In this document: positions 1-8,814 of the stretch, piece after piece | How positions within the stretch are numbered: the first letter of the stretch is position 1 | Layout of the letters: each line of letters opens with the position of its first letter | Notes under the pieces: model-generated | Told to the model about the DNA's origin: nothing | What the model saw: only the letters and a program-made list of their open reading frames with translations | Database searches by the model: none | NCBI RefSeq assembly: GCF_000566685.1 | Contig: NZ_AZQN01000005.1 | Coordinates: 186,001 to 250,000 of the forward strand | Direction of reading: 5' to 3' | Length of the DNA: 64,000 nt | Source of the DNA: Dyadobacter tibetensis Y620-1 | GTDB taxonomy: Bacteria > Bacteroidota > Bacteroidia > Cytophagales > Spirosomataceae | Made by a program: the position numbers and the translations under genes

Positions 1-629
1 TGTGTGATATTGGTAAATAAGCCTCCGGCAAAATGAAGGCCGGTAATCCGGTGCTGGGCTACGGCATGGGAGCTTACCTCCATAAACACATGGCTACAAC
101 CTTGCTGCTGCATCTGTGCCAACAGGGCATTTAAAGCCACGGCATCGGGGGTGGTGTGGGTAGCGGGTATCACCTGATCCTCTATCTGGTTTTGTACTGT
201 CGAGATCAATCCGCAGCGATATCCCAAGGCCCTGAAAAGCTGAAAAAGAAAGGTAGCTACTGAGGTCTTGCCATTGGTACCCGTTACTCCTACCAATTTA
301 AATTTTTTAGACGGATGTCCATAAAATTCTGCAGCCAAATAGCCCATATACTCGGCCGAATCCTTCACGAGTAGGTAGCTGACATTCGGATTTATAATTT
401 CTGGAAGGGTTTCGCAAAGGATCCCGGCCGCTCCAAGTTGTGTAGCCTTGTCGATAAACTGATGGCCGTCGGTTTGCGTACCGCGTAAAGCCACGAATAA
501 GCTGCCCTTGACCACTTTTCTGGAGTCGAGCTGTATGGAGTCGATGATGACCTCTTCGGACCCGATGATGTCGATCCCTTTAAGGGCATGAATCAATGTT
601 TTAATCGATTTTCCTTGGGTGTTTTCCAT
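1..629 (-). CDS. murE: UDP-N-acetylmuramyl-tripeptide synthetase MurE (partial, C-terminus outside the window)
   Basis: Cytoplasmic Mur ligase that adds the third stem-peptide residue (normally meso-diaminopimelate in Bacteroidota) to UDP-MurNAc-L-Ala-D-Glu, using ATP. The first ~209 residues are visible, reading from ATG at 629 off the left edge. They contain the N-terminal UDP-substrate domain and the Mur-ligase P-loop GTNGKTS (residues ~117-123), followed by the conserved THTTPD and EVSSHA motifs. The gene starts 9 nt after the ftsI stop, so the two are almost certainly cotranscribed within the division/cell-wall cluster. The residue that selects diaminopimelate or lysine lies in the missing C-terminal part, so substrate is assigned from family knowledge only. 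Confidence 0.93.
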   Translation of the reverse strand, partial: MENTQGKSIKTLIHALKGIDIIGSEEVIIDSIQLDSRKVVKGSLFVALRGTQTDGHQFIDKATQLGAAGILCETLPEIINPNVSYLLVKDSAEYMGYLAAEFYGHPSKKFKLVGVTGTNGKTSVATFLFQLFRALGYRCGLISTVQNQIEDQVIPATHTTPDAVALNALLAQMQQQGCSHVFMEVSSHAVAQHRITGLHFAGGLFTNIT

Positions 630-638
630 AAAGGAATA

Positions 639-2789
639 TTACTGTAAGGTTAGAAAGATGGTTTTGGCTCCCGATTTATTGGGTCCTGGGGGTATAGACT
701 GTTCGATGACTTTGCCTGAGCCCTTAAAATTGACATGATAACCCCTGTTCTCCATTAACGCCAGAGCATCTCGCATGCTAAGACCTTCCAGATTGGGAAT
801 TTCTTTGGCATCAATATTACGTCCCTTCCAGCTGGCCATATTTTTTTTCTGGATGGTACCACTCAGATAGTCATTTTCTGAAGGAACAGGTGAAATTTTT
901 AATTTATCCGTAATAATCTTCAGATCGCTCGTGCGCCCTGCTAGCTGTACTTTGCGCGTTTGGGCCGGGATACTGTCTTTCACTGGTTTTTGAATACTTA
1001 CGTCATAAGCGTAAATACGATCGGCGACTTCCTTAAATACGGGAGCCGCTACTGTGCCTGCAAAAAGCTGATACTCGGCTACTTTCCCCCGTGGGGTATC
1101 AATAATTACGATGGCACTGTATTTGGGCTTGTCGGCGGGGAAATACCCTGCAAAGGAGGTGTAATACTTCCCCCGGGTATATGCTCCATTAAGGAGCTTC
1201 TGAGCCGTTCCGGTTTTGCCAGCAATTTTGTATAAATCCGATTTGATATTGGTTGCCGTACCATGATCTACCACCCCCTGAAGCATGGCTTTCAGTTTTT
1301 GTATGGTTTCGGGAGAGCAAAGCGGTTTATCTTCTACGTAAGGTTCCACCTTATCTTCCAATGTCTCCGCACTTCGAATCTCCCGTACCAGCATAGGCCG
1401 GACCCAGTACCCATCGTTAGCCACAGCATTATAAAATGCCAGGGTCTGAAGGGGAGTCATACCCATTTCATAACCATGAGACATCCAGAATAGGGAATAT
1501 CCACTCCATTGCTTATGACTTCGATCTTTAATAAAAGGAGGTTTTTCACCCTTCATATGTATGCCTGTAGGCTGGGTCAGGTGAAATTGTTTGAGATATT
1601 GCAGGTACTTATCGGGTTTGGAGAAAAAATACCGCTGCATGAGTAAAAGAATGCCAATATTAGAAGACTTTTCGAATACTTCTGTGGCTGAAATATTTCC
1701 ATATCCACCTCTTTTAGAGTCGCTTACGGTGGTTCCTCGGTAACGATAGCTCCCTGTGCCGGTATTGACAAAAACCTGATCGGGGTTCATTTTTGTTTCT
1801 TCTAATATTGCCATCATCGTAGGGAGTTTAAAGGTAGAGCCGGGGTCGTTGCTACCTGCCAGTGCATAATTGAACACTTCTTCGTAATTACCTACTCCGC
1901 GGCGTGTGAGATTGGTCATCGCCTTAATGGCTCCCGTGGCCACCTCCATCACGATAACGCATCCATAATTAGCATCGGTTGCCTCTAATTGCTTGCGTAG
2001 GGCATGCTCGGCCATGTCCTGATAGTTCATGTCCAGGGTTGTATACACATCCTTACCCGCCGAAGGCTGCACATTCAGGGCATCACCCACCGGGATTTTA
2101 AGGCCTCCTTCCACCCTTTCCACCCAGCCTATTCCGGGTTTTCCCTCAAGCTTCTGATCGAAACTTGCTTCAATGCCAATATAGCCGCGACCCGACTTGG
2201 GATCTATCCCGCCAATGGTGCGGTCGGCCATAGGGCTAAAGGGTTTGTAGCGTTTGTAAATGGTTTCAAATTTGCCTCCTCCGCCCTTTTTATCCCGTTT
2301 AAAAAAGGGCCAATCCATAATCTTCTCACGTTCCAAATGGCTGATCTCTCTGGCTTTCAACCTGAGATAGCGCTTGGTCTTGCTTTCCCGATATCGGATA
2401 ATCTTATTTTTGTAACCCTCTACAGAATTCTCTCCATAATTTTTTGCCAGAAAATTGGCAAGTACTTCCACATTGTCATAGAAATAACTAGAGTCCGCAA
2501 CTTTGGTGTCCAGGCCTACATAATAGAATGGAAGCGACGTGGCTAGCAAACTATTGTCGCTGGAATAAATATTCCCCCGCATAGCGGGGATAGTATCTAG
2601 TTTCAGGTCGTTTTTAACGGAATATTCTACCCAGGTTTTTCCCTTGAAGGTATCGTAATATTGTACCCTGATCAATTTTACAAAAACTGCAATCGCAAAC
2701 AGGAACAGGAGCAAACCTACGAGCCTGGCCCTAAAAATCAGGGCCTTTTTATTGTTTTGTCCACTTTCCATTTTTCTTGATAAAGCCAT
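639..2789 (-). CDS. ftsI: Peptidoglycan D,D-transpeptidase FtsI/PBP3-like with one PASTA domain
   Basis: Class B penicillin-binding protein that cross-links septal peptidoglycan in the periplasm. The 716 residues show a basic N-terminus, one membrane anchor (~22-41), a PBP dimerisation domain and a transpeptidase domain. Active-site motifs are all present: STFK (S318-K321), SSN (375-377) and KTG (525-527). A C-terminal PASTA domain (~655-716) starts at the IPNLEGLS segment; such domains bind peptidoglycan or beta-lactams and are usual in Bacteroidota FtsI. The gene lies between ftsL-like and murE in the standard dcw order. An alternative start is M7. No clear Shine-Dalgarno precedes the chosen ATG, as expected for this phylum. 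Confidence 0.95.
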   Translation of the reverse strand: MALSRKMESGQNNKKALIFRARLVGLLLFLFAIAVFVKLIRVQYYDTFKGKTWVEYSVKNDLKLDTIPAMRGNIYSSDNSLLATSLPFYYVGLDTKVADSSYFYDNVEVLANFLAKNYGENSVEGYKNKIIRYRESKTKRYLRLKAREISHLEREKIMDWPFFKRDKKGGGGKFETIYKRYKPFSPMADRTIGGIDPKSGRGYIGIEASFDQKLEGKPGIGWVERVEGGLKIPVGDALNVQPSAGKDVYTTLDMNYQDMAEHALRKQLEATDANYGCVIVMEVATGAIKAMTNLTRRGVGNYEEVFNYALAGSNDPGSTFKLPTMMAILEETKMNPDQVFVNTGTGSYRYRGTTVSDSKRGGYGNISATEVFEKSSNIGILLLMQRYFFSKPDKYLQYLKQFHLTQPTGIHMKGEKPPFIKDRSHKQWSGYSLFWMSHGYEMGMTPLQTLAFYNAVANDGYWVRPMLVREIRSAETLEDKVEPYVEDKPLCSPETIQKLKAMLQGVVDHGTATNIKSDLYKIAGKTGTAQKLLNGAYTRGKYYTSFAGYFPADKPKYSAIVIIDTPRGKVAEYQLFAGTVAAPVFKEVADRIYAYDVSIQKPVKDSIPAQTRKVQLAGRTSDLKIITDKLKISPVPSENDYLSGTIQKKNMASWKGRNIDAKEIPNLEGLSMRDALALMENRGYHVNFKGSGKVIEQSIPPGPNKSGAKTIFLTLQ

Positions 2790-2843
2790 ACGGTAGCAGT
2801 CTCGGCGATAAAAAAATGCCTAAGACTTAATAATGCTTAAAAG

Positions 2844-3272
2844 TTAATCGTCTGTCTTAATAATGATTTTCTTGGGTGGAGTAAGATTTTCCTCGAGTCC
2901 GATATCCTTTACTTTCTCTATCACCACCGACTGCTTTCCACTTTTCATATAGTCGGCATGGATAGAGGTGTACTCCGCCCTGAGATTATCTACCTCTTTT
3001 TGTAGCTTAATGCTGTTGCGTACATACTGTTCTGATTTGTATCCCAGCCATTCATATGAAACTAGCAAAGCAACCACCCAGGCTACATAGTAAAAGTACT
3101 TCACCGGCACCCGCTCCTCCTGGCCAGGCACCTTTTCTCCAAATATTTTATCTAGTGGTAAAAACTTGTTTAGCCAGTTAAAAACGTCGTATTGACGTTT
3201 TTTCTTGGGTGGCTTCGGCGCTTTTACTTCTACTTTTGGTCTTCTCCTATTCAATGACATAGCTCGTTCCAA
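2844..3272 (-). CDS. ftsL: FtsL-like cell division protein
   Basis: Small bitopic membrane protein placed exactly where ftsL sits, between rsmH and ftsI. The 142 residues have a strongly basic, proline-rich cytoplasmic tail (1-55), one transmembrane helix (~58-77), a short periplasmic coiled coil (~80-110) and a polar tail. This is the architecture of FtsL/DivIC proteins that bridge FtsQ to FtsI and FtsW at the septum. FtsL sequences diverge strongly, so the call rests mainly on topology and position. The second Met (residue 5, start at 3260) is an equally good start because GGAACGAG lies just before it. Confidence 0.8.
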   Translation of the reverse strand: MERAMSLNRRRPKVEVKAPKPPKKKRQYDVFNWLNKFLPLDKIFGEKVPGQEERVPVKYFYYVAWVVALLVSYEWLGYKSEQYVRNSIKLQKEVDNLRAEYTSIHADYMKSGKQSVVIEKVKDIGLEENLTPPKKIIIKTDD

Positions 3273-3370
3273 TTCTGTTGACGCCCGATCTGTAATATAG
3301 CTGTTTATTAAAACACAAAATAATAAAGATCTTTACTCAGTTTAACGAAACCTTGTCGATTAACCTGTCC

Positions 3371-4294
3371 TTAACCCTGTTTTTTTTCGGCAATACGCAA
3401 TTTGGCACTCCGGGCCCGGGGATTTCTTTTTACCTCTTCTTCGGTCGCTTCCACGGGTTTGCGGGTAATGGAAATTAAAGGTTTAATTTCATTTCCATAG
3501 AAATCCTTTTCGACTTCTCCACTGAATTTTCCTTTTTGGATGAAGTTTTTCACGAGACGGTCCTCTAGAGAATGGTAAGACATCACCACCAGTTTGCCTT
3601 GTGGGGCAAGCACCTCAGGGACTTGGGTAAGGAATTCTTCTAATACGCTAAGTTCATCATTGACTTCGATGCGCAAGGCCTGGAAAACTTGAGCATAATA
3701 CTTGTTCTCCCGGTGCCGGGGAGCATACTTTTGAAGTATTTGCTTCAGGTCGTTAATGGTCTCAATAGGCGCGTTATGCCGGGACGAAAATAAGGCTTCT
3801 GCTAAGGTACGGGCATTCTTTACCTCTCCGTATAGCCCCAATATCTTCTGTAATTTGGCAGCGGAATAAGTGTTTAGAATTTCTGCAGCGGTTTTTTCGA
3901 TATTTGGGTTCATACGCATGTCCAAATCGGCATCGAAACGCGTAGAAAAACCACGTTCAGGCGTATTGATCTGGTGTGAAGAAACACCTAAATCGGCAAG
4001 AATTCCGTCCACCTGCTCAAATTTATGCAGTTTTAGATACCTCTTTAAATGTCGGAAATTAGCTGCGACAAACACCAACTTGCCATCGGCGTTGAGCGCT
4101 TCGGCATTCTTGGCTGCATCGGGGTCCTGATCAAAGGCTATTAATTTCCCCGTTGTTAACTTCTCCAGGATAGCTCGGGAATGTCCACCGCCACCAAAGG
4201 TGACATCAACATAAATTCCATCTGGACGTATATTTAGGCCTTCCAGACACTCTGAAAGCATAACCGGTTCGTGATAACTATATTGTAAATCCAT
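3371..4294 (-). CDS. rsmH: 16S rRNA (cytosine1402-N4)-methyltransferase RsmH
   Basis: S-adenosylmethionine-dependent methyltransferase (MraW) that N4-methylates C1402 of 16S rRNA in the decoding centre. The 307 residues carry the SAM-binding segment DVTFGGGGHS near residue 30, the ADLGVSSHQ motif near 100 and the C-terminal SYHSLEDR motif, all typical of the family and at the usual spacing and length. It is the first gene of the visible dcw block. mraZ, which commonly precedes rsmH, is absent here; the next gene upstream is a divergent TlpA-like lipoprotein. Confidence 0.95.
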   Translation of the reverse strand: MDLQYSYHEPVMLSECLEGLNIRPDGIYVDVTFGGGGHSRAILEKLTTGKLIAFDQDPDAAKNAEALNADGKLVFVAANFRHLKRYLKLHKFEQVDGILADLGVSSHQINTPERGFSTRFDADLDMRMNPNIEKTAAEILNTYSAAKLQKILGLYGEVKNARTLAEALFSSRHNAPIETINDLKQILQKYAPRHRENKYYAQVFQALRIEVNDELSVLEEFLTQVPEVLAPQGKLVVMSYHSLEDRLVKNFIQKGKFSGEVEKDFYGNEIKPLISITRKPVEATEEEVKRNPRARSAKLRIAEKKQG

Positions 4295-4433
4295 TCAGTA
4301 TTCGCAGCATTATAGGAACTATTATCCGCCTTATGGCAGTTACAAACTTAGCAATTTTCAATGGTAGGATTTGGCTATCGGAGCCGATTTAATTTTTTCC
4401 TATTTGTATCATTTAGTCATTAAAATATTGTTT

Positions 4434-5681
4434 ATGAGATTTTTAAGTTTTGCTTCGTTGCTGATTTTCATGGCATTTATATCTTGCTCTCAAGATAAGC
4501 CTAAGGAGGAGCTCCAGGAAGGGGTATGGAGAGCGGCTCTGATGCGTGATGGACAGGAGTTACCTTTTCTTTTCGAAGTAAAACCTCATACCGATGGCTC
4601 TACCTATGCCGTGGAAGTGATTAATGGGGAAGAGCGCCTGGCGCTCGACACTGCCTACTATGCCAACGATTCCATCCATATACCCATGCGGCTATTCGAT
4701 TCAGAAATTGTGGCTAGCCTTGAGAATGGCGAGCTGAAAGGGCGTTACAACCGCCTTGAAAATGGTGAAATTATCGCATACTTACCTTTTTCTGCTCAAC
4801 ATGGTCTGGACTATAAATTTTTCGAAAAAAATACGGCAAATACGAGTAAATCGGTGCAAGGAAAGTGGGCTACCACCATCCGATATCCTGACTCGGATAA
4901 GGAAATCGCGGCGGTGGGCAATTTTACTCAGTCCGGAACTGAAGTGCGGGGGTCGTTTCTGACCCCCTCGGGGGATTACCGCTTTCTCACTGGCTCCCTG
5001 CATGGGGATAGTTTATTTCTATCCAACTTCGATGGATCCAATGCTATGCTCTTCAAAGCGGCCCTTCAGGCCGATGGAAGGCTAGTCGGAGCGTTATGGA
5101 CGGGCGTTAAGGGGTACAGAACTTGGGAAGCTCATCGCGATGAGCAGGCCAAACTCGCCGACGATTCTAAAATTACCTATCTTAAACCGGGCTACGATCG
5201 GGTGGATTTTTCATTTCCCGATGCCAATGGCAATACGATTTCCTTAAAAGATGAACGCTTTAAAGGTAAGATGGTTATCCTTCAGATTATGGGGAGCTGG
5301 TGTCCTACCTGCATGGACGAAACTAACTTCTTAGTGCCCTGGTATAATAAGAATAAGGGTCGGGGTGTGGAAATTATTGGTTTGTCCTTTGAAACTTCAT
5401 CAAAGCCCGAACAGGCTTTCGCAAAGATTACCCGGATGAAAAACAGATTGAACATCGACTATCCCGTTCTGTTGGCCGGAACCACCTCCGATAAGGATAA
5501 AGAGTCGGCACTTCCCATGCTTAATAAAGTTCTTTATTTTCCTACGACCATCTTTATTGATCGGCAAGGAAAGGTAAGGGAAATACACTCAGGCTTCTCT
5601 GGCCCCGGAACAGGGCAGTTTTACGAAGAGTTTAAAAAGGAATTTACCGATTTGACAGAAAAGCTGATCGAGGAAAAATAG
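4434..5681 (+). CDS. TlpA/ResA-like thioredoxin-fold lipoprotein
   Basis: Probable periplasm-facing thiol-disulfide oxidoreductase anchored by a lipid. The reading frame is open from 4371, but the ATG at 4434 gives a proper lipoprotein signal (MRFLSFASLL..., lipobox AFISC, Cys18), so that start is preferred (415 residues). Residues ~25-245 form a Bacteroidota-type N-terminal domain of unknown role. The C-terminal thioredoxin-like domain (~265-405) has the redox motif WCPTC (C290, C293) followed by a ...YFPTTIFID... segment with the cis-proline region of the fold. It is transcribed away from rsmH and ends in a strong terminator. Its substrate is unknown. Confidence 0.85.
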   Translation: MRFLSFASLLIFMAFISCSQDKPKEELQEGVWRAALMRDGQELPFLFEVKPHTDGSTYAVEVINGEERLALDTAYYANDSIHIPMRLFDSEIVASLENGELKGRYNRLENGEIIAYLPFSAQHGLDYKFFEKNTANTSKSVQGKWATTIRYPDSDKEIAAVGNFTQSGTEVRGSFLTPSGDYRFLTGSLHGDSLFLSNFDGSNAMLFKAALQADGRLVGALWTGVKGYRTWEAHRDEQAKLADDSKITYLKPGYDRVDFSFPDANGNTISLKDERFKGKMVILQIMGSWCPTCMDETNFLVPWYNKNKGRGVEIIGLSFETSSKPEQAFAKITRMKNRLNIDYPVLLAGTTSDKDKESALPMLNKVLYFPTTIFIDRQGKVREIHSGFSGPGTGQFYEEFKKEFTDLTEKLIEEK

Positions 5682-5719
5682 AAAAAAGCGCAGGAGGCCT
5701 TCTCTTCTGCGCTTTTTTT
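5682..5719 (+). terminator. Intrinsic terminator after the TlpA-like gene
   Basis: A perfect 12-bp stem (AAAAAAGCGCAG / CTGCGCTTTTTT, arms 5682-5693 and 5707-5718) with a 13-nt loop runs into seven T residues and begins immediately after the stop codon. This is a textbook Rho-independent terminator and separates this gene from the MarR transcription unit. Confidence 0.9.
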
Positions 5720-5739
5720 ATGAACTAAAATTGGTATGC

Positions 5740-5771
5740 TTGCATAATATTCTTTTGATTTGTTACATTTG
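5740..5771 (+). promoter_or_regulatory. Candidate Bacteroidota-type promoter of the MarR/beta-oxidation unit
   Basis: The -7 element TAcaTTTG (5764-5771) matches TAnnTTTG exactly. A partial -33 element, TTG at 5740-5742, lies 21 nt upstream. The predicted transcript would start near 5778, about 35 nt before the MarR start codon. The -33 match is incomplete, so confidence is moderate. Confidence 0.45.
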
Positions 5772-5812
5772 TAAAAGGGCAGTGGGACTGTTACTCCATA
5801 AAAAGATGTAAG

Positions 5813-6286
5813 ATGCGAAAGGAAAAAACAGTTGATTTTCAGATAAAATGGGCATGGCATTCCATTTCCAGGATGTATAACACCTATGCTTCGCGCTTCG
5901 ACATTACGATGGCAGTAGGCTATGTGTTGCTCAATATTGACGTGGAGCACGGTACCCCCGCCACCAAGATTGCGCCCATGCTGGGCATGGAGCCCCGCAG
6001 CCTGGTACGGATGCTCCGAAATCTTGAGGAGAAAGGACTTATTACCCGAGAAATAGATGAGTCGGATCGTCGTTTTGTCCGAATTGTGCTTACCGAACAG
6101 GGTCGGGCCAAGCGGGAGCTTTCAAAACAGGGAGTCATCGATTTTAATAATATGATCAGGGAACAAATTCCCTTGGAAAAGTTAGCCACATTTTTTGAAG
6201 TCATCAACGATATTAACCGTATCGTAGATGAGGAAAATGGCCGTATCAAGGCTGGTGATCAGGCAGATGACTTAAATGACGTTTAG
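5813..6286 (+). CDS. MarR-family transcriptional regulator
   Basis: Winged-helix repressor of 157 residues. An N-terminal dimerisation helix is followed by the DNA-binding core (~50-110): the recognition-helix segment MEPRSLVRMLRNLEEKGLI and the wing REIDESDRRFVRIVLTEQG are characteristic of MarR proteins. It lies 64 bp upstream of a fused 3-hydroxyacyl-CoA dehydrogenase/enoyl-CoA hydratase gene on the same strand. A role in controlling fatty-acid degradation, with acyl-CoA as possible ligand, is therefore likely but inferred from context only. Confidence 0.9.
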   Translation: MRKEKTVDFQIKWAWHSISRMYNTYASRFDITMAVGYVLLNIDVEHGTPATKIAPMLGMEPRSLVRMLRNLEEKGLITREIDESDRRFVRIVLTEQGRAKRELSKQGVIDFNNMIREQIPLEKLATFFEVINDINRIVDEENGRIKAGDQADDLNDV

Positions 6287-6350
6287 CTGATCAGGCTTAT
6301 GGCCTTCAGAAAATTTTAAATAATAGTTCCTATAACCAAAATCTTGTAAA

Positions 6351-8756
6351 ATGAATCGTTCCATTCGTAAAGTAGCCGTACTTGGGTCAGGGATCATGGG
6401 CTCGCGCATTGCTTGCCATTTTGCCAATATAGGGGTAGAGGTGTTGCTCCTGGACATGGTGCCTCGTGAATTGACAGAGGTCGAAAAAGCTAAGGGGCTT
6501 ACCCTAGAGCATCCGGCTGTGCGCAATCGTCTGGTCAATCAGTCTTTTCAACAGACTTTGAAAGCAAACCCGGCGGCGCTGTATAGTCCTGCCTTTGCTA
6601 GCCGTATCAAGCTAGGTAATTTCGATGATAACCTGACCGATATCAAGCATTACGACTGGATTGTCGAAGTGATTGTAGAGCGACTCGACATCAAGAAGGG
6701 GCTTTACGAAAAAGTTGACAACCTCCGAAAGCCTGGTACTCTGGTGACTTCTAACACCTCCGGGATACCCATTCACCTGATGGCCGAAGGCCGAAGCGAG
6801 GATTTTCGCAAGCATTTTTGTGGAACACACTTTTTTAATCCCCCCCGATACCTAAGGTTACTGGAAATAATTCCTACGGCAGATACCGATCCGGCAGTAT
6901 TGGATTTTCTAATGCATTATGGAGACTTGTTCTTAGGGAAAACTTCAGTGCTTTGTAAAGATACTCCCGGCTTCATTGCCAATAGATTAGGGATTTATGC
7001 GCTTATTCAAACCATACGTGTAGCGGCCGAAATGGGCCTTTCGGTAGAAGAGGTAGATAAGCTTACAGGCCCGGTGGTGGGGCGGCCTAAGTCGGGAACA
7101 TTTCGACTGTCAGATGTTGTGGGGCTGGACACTACGGTGCACGTAGCCAATAATTTGTATGCTTCAGGAGAAGGAAAAGACGAATCCAGGGAAGGATTTG
7201 TACTTCCTGAGGTAATGCAGCAGCTCTACGATAATAAATGGTTAGGCGATAAGTCGGGTCAAGGTTTTTACAAAAAGATAAAAGATGAGAAGGGGAAGTC
7301 TGTAATACTCGCTTTAGACTTTGCCAGCATGGAATACAAACCTTCTGAGAAGGCGAAATTTGCCACATTGGAGGGTACGAAGTCGATTTCTGAAGTGTCT
7401 AAACGCTTTGCCGTGCTTTTGGCCGGGAAAGATAAGGCGGGAGGCTTCTATCGCAGGACTTTTTCTGATATCCTGCGCTACGCCAGCTTTCGGATTCCTG
7501 AGATCTCAGACGAAACCTATCGGATCGATCAGGCTATTACTGCTGGCTTTGGCTGGCAATTGGGTCCCTTTGAAACCTGGGACGCCATAGGTGTTAAAAC
7601 CATGATGGGAATCATGGAAGCTGAGGGGATGAAGCCCGCTACCTGGGTGTATGACATGCTGGAGGCGGGTCATAACTCCTTTTACAAAATAGAAAATGGA
7701 AAGAAAATGTATTACGACCTGGCTTCCAAGTCGTATTTGAAAATCCCGGGGCAGGATAGCTTTATTATTCTGAGCAATCTGACCGAAAAAATAGTCTGGA
7801 AGAATGCCGGGGCTAATGTCTACGACCTGGGCGATGGAATTTTGAACCTGGAGTTCAAGTCCAAGATGAATACCATGGGGTCGGAGGTGATCGAAGGCAT
7901 CCAGAAGTCTATTAGTATGGCCGAAAAAGATTTTCGTGGCTTGGTAATAGGGAATGAATCGGCAGAAGCCTTTTCGGCCGGGGCCAACCTGGCTATGTTG
8001 TTTATGTTTGCCATCGAGCAGGAATTTGACGAGATTAACATGGTCATTGCTCAGTTTCAACAAACGATGATGCGGGCGCGATATTCCTCCATTCCCGTGG
8101 TGACAGCCCCTCATACTTTAGCTTTGGGTGGGGGTTGCGAGCTAAATCTGCACGCCGACAAAGTAGTGGCACATGCCGAAACTTATATGGGGCTTGTAGA
8201 GTTTGGGGTAGGTATCATTCCCGCCGGGGGAGGAACCAAGGAAATGGCTCTGAGATGTTCGGATCTGTACCAACCAGGTGACACGGAGTTGAATATTCTT
8301 CAGACTGCTTTTATGAATATCGCTCAGGCCAAGGTTTCTACTTCGGCCCAGGAAGCTCGGGAAATGAATTATCTGCAGGAAAAGGATCAGATCGTGCTTA
8401 ATAGGAGCAGGCTCATTGCTGAAGCCAAACAGGCGGCTATGGACCTGGCCGATAATGGCTATACCCAGCCCAAACAACGCACCGACATCAAGGTGCAAGG
8501 CAGAGCAGGAATGGCCTTGTTTATGGCAGGGATCGCACAAATGCGCCTGGCCAATTACATTAGCGATCACGATGCCAAAATCGCCAATAAGCTGGCTTAT
8601 GTAATCAACGGAGGCGACCTGAGCTATGCGCAACCGGTGTCGGAACAGTATCTTCTGGACCTGGAACGTGAAGCATTTTTGTCCCTATGTGGCGAAAAGA
8701 AGACCTTGGAGCGTATGCAAGGCCTGCTTAATGGAGGCAAACCCCCACGTAACTAA
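6351..8756 (+). CDS. Bifunctional 3-hydroxyacyl-CoA dehydrogenase / enoyl-CoA hydratase (FadN-type order)
   Basis: Beta-oxidation enzyme of 801 residues catalysing hydration of trans-2-enoyl-CoA and NAD-dependent oxidation of 3-hydroxyacyl-CoA. The N-terminal half is the dehydrogenase: Rossmann motif LGSGIMGSRIA (~10-20), the catalytic region GTHFFNPPRYL (~160-170) and the helical dimerisation domain with DTPGFIANR. The C-terminal half (~500-720) is a crotonase fold with an oxyanion-hole segment (AFSAGANL), LGGGCEL and EFGVGIIPAGGG. Dehydrogenase-first order is the reverse of E. coli FadB and matches Bacillus FadN/YusL. The thiolase and acyl-CoA dehydrogenase that often accompany it are not in this window. 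Confidence 0.92.
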   Translation: MNRSIRKVAVLGSGIMGSRIACHFANIGVEVLLLDMVPRELTEVEKAKGLTLEHPAVRNRLVNQSFQQTLKANPAALYSPAFASRIKLGNFDDNLTDIKHYDWIVEVIVERLDIKKGLYEKVDNLRKPGTLVTSNTSGIPIHLMAEGRSEDFRKHFCGTHFFNPPRYLRLLEIIPTADTDPAVLDFLMHYGDLFLGKTSVLCKDTPGFIANRLGIYALIQTIRVAAEMGLSVEEVDKLTGPVVGRPKSGTFRLSDVVGLDTTVHVANNLYASGEGKDESREGFVLPEVMQQLYDNKWLGDKSGQGFYKKIKDEKGKSVILALDFASMEYKPSEKAKFATLEGTKSISEVSKRFAVLLAGKDKAGGFYRRTFSDILRYASFRIPEISDETYRIDQAITAGFGWQLGPFETWDAIGVKTMMGIMEAEGMKPATWVYDMLEAGHNSFYKIENGKKMYYDLASKSYLKIPGQDSFIILSNLTEKIVWKNAGANVYDLGDGILNLEFKSKMNTMGSEVIEGIQKSISMAEKDFRGLVIGNESAEAFSAGANLAMLFMFAIEQEFDEINMVIAQFQQTMMRARYSSIPVVTAPHTLALGGGCELNLHADKVVAHAETYMGLVEFGVGIIPAGGGTKEMALRCSDLYQPGDTELNILQTAFMNIAQAKVSTSAQEAREMNYLQEKDQIVLNRSRLIAEAKQAAMDLADNGYTQPKQRTDIKVQGRAGMALFMAGIAQMRLANYISDHDAKIANKLAYVINGGDLSYAQPVSEQYLLDLEREAFLSLCGEKKTLERMQGLLNGGKPPRN

Positions 8757-8772
8757 CCTAAAAAAATGATAG

Positions 8773-8806
8773 AGAGCCTGGTCGCCTTGTAAAGTGATCA
8801 GGCTCT
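8773..8806 (+). terminator. Terminator hairpin after the beta-oxidation gene
   Basis: Arms AGAGCCTG (8773-8780) and CAGGCTCT (8799-8806), extendable by three pairs including one G:U, are followed by a short T-rich stretch. It lies between convergent genes and may serve both, although the T tract is weak. Confidence 0.5.
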
Positions 8807-8814
8807 TTACTGCT

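Noticed and set aside
2004-2546. 180-codon plus-strand frame opposite ftsI
   Set aside because: Antisense to the transpeptidase gene, with no recognisable domain.
4371-4433. Upstream start of the TlpA-like gene adding 21 residues
   Set aside because: It would bury the lipoprotein signal; the ATG at 4434 restores a normal lipobox at Cys18.
7506-8114. 202-codon minus-strand frame inside the beta-oxidation gene
   Set aside because: Fully covered by a strongly conserved enzyme on the other strand; a shadow frame.
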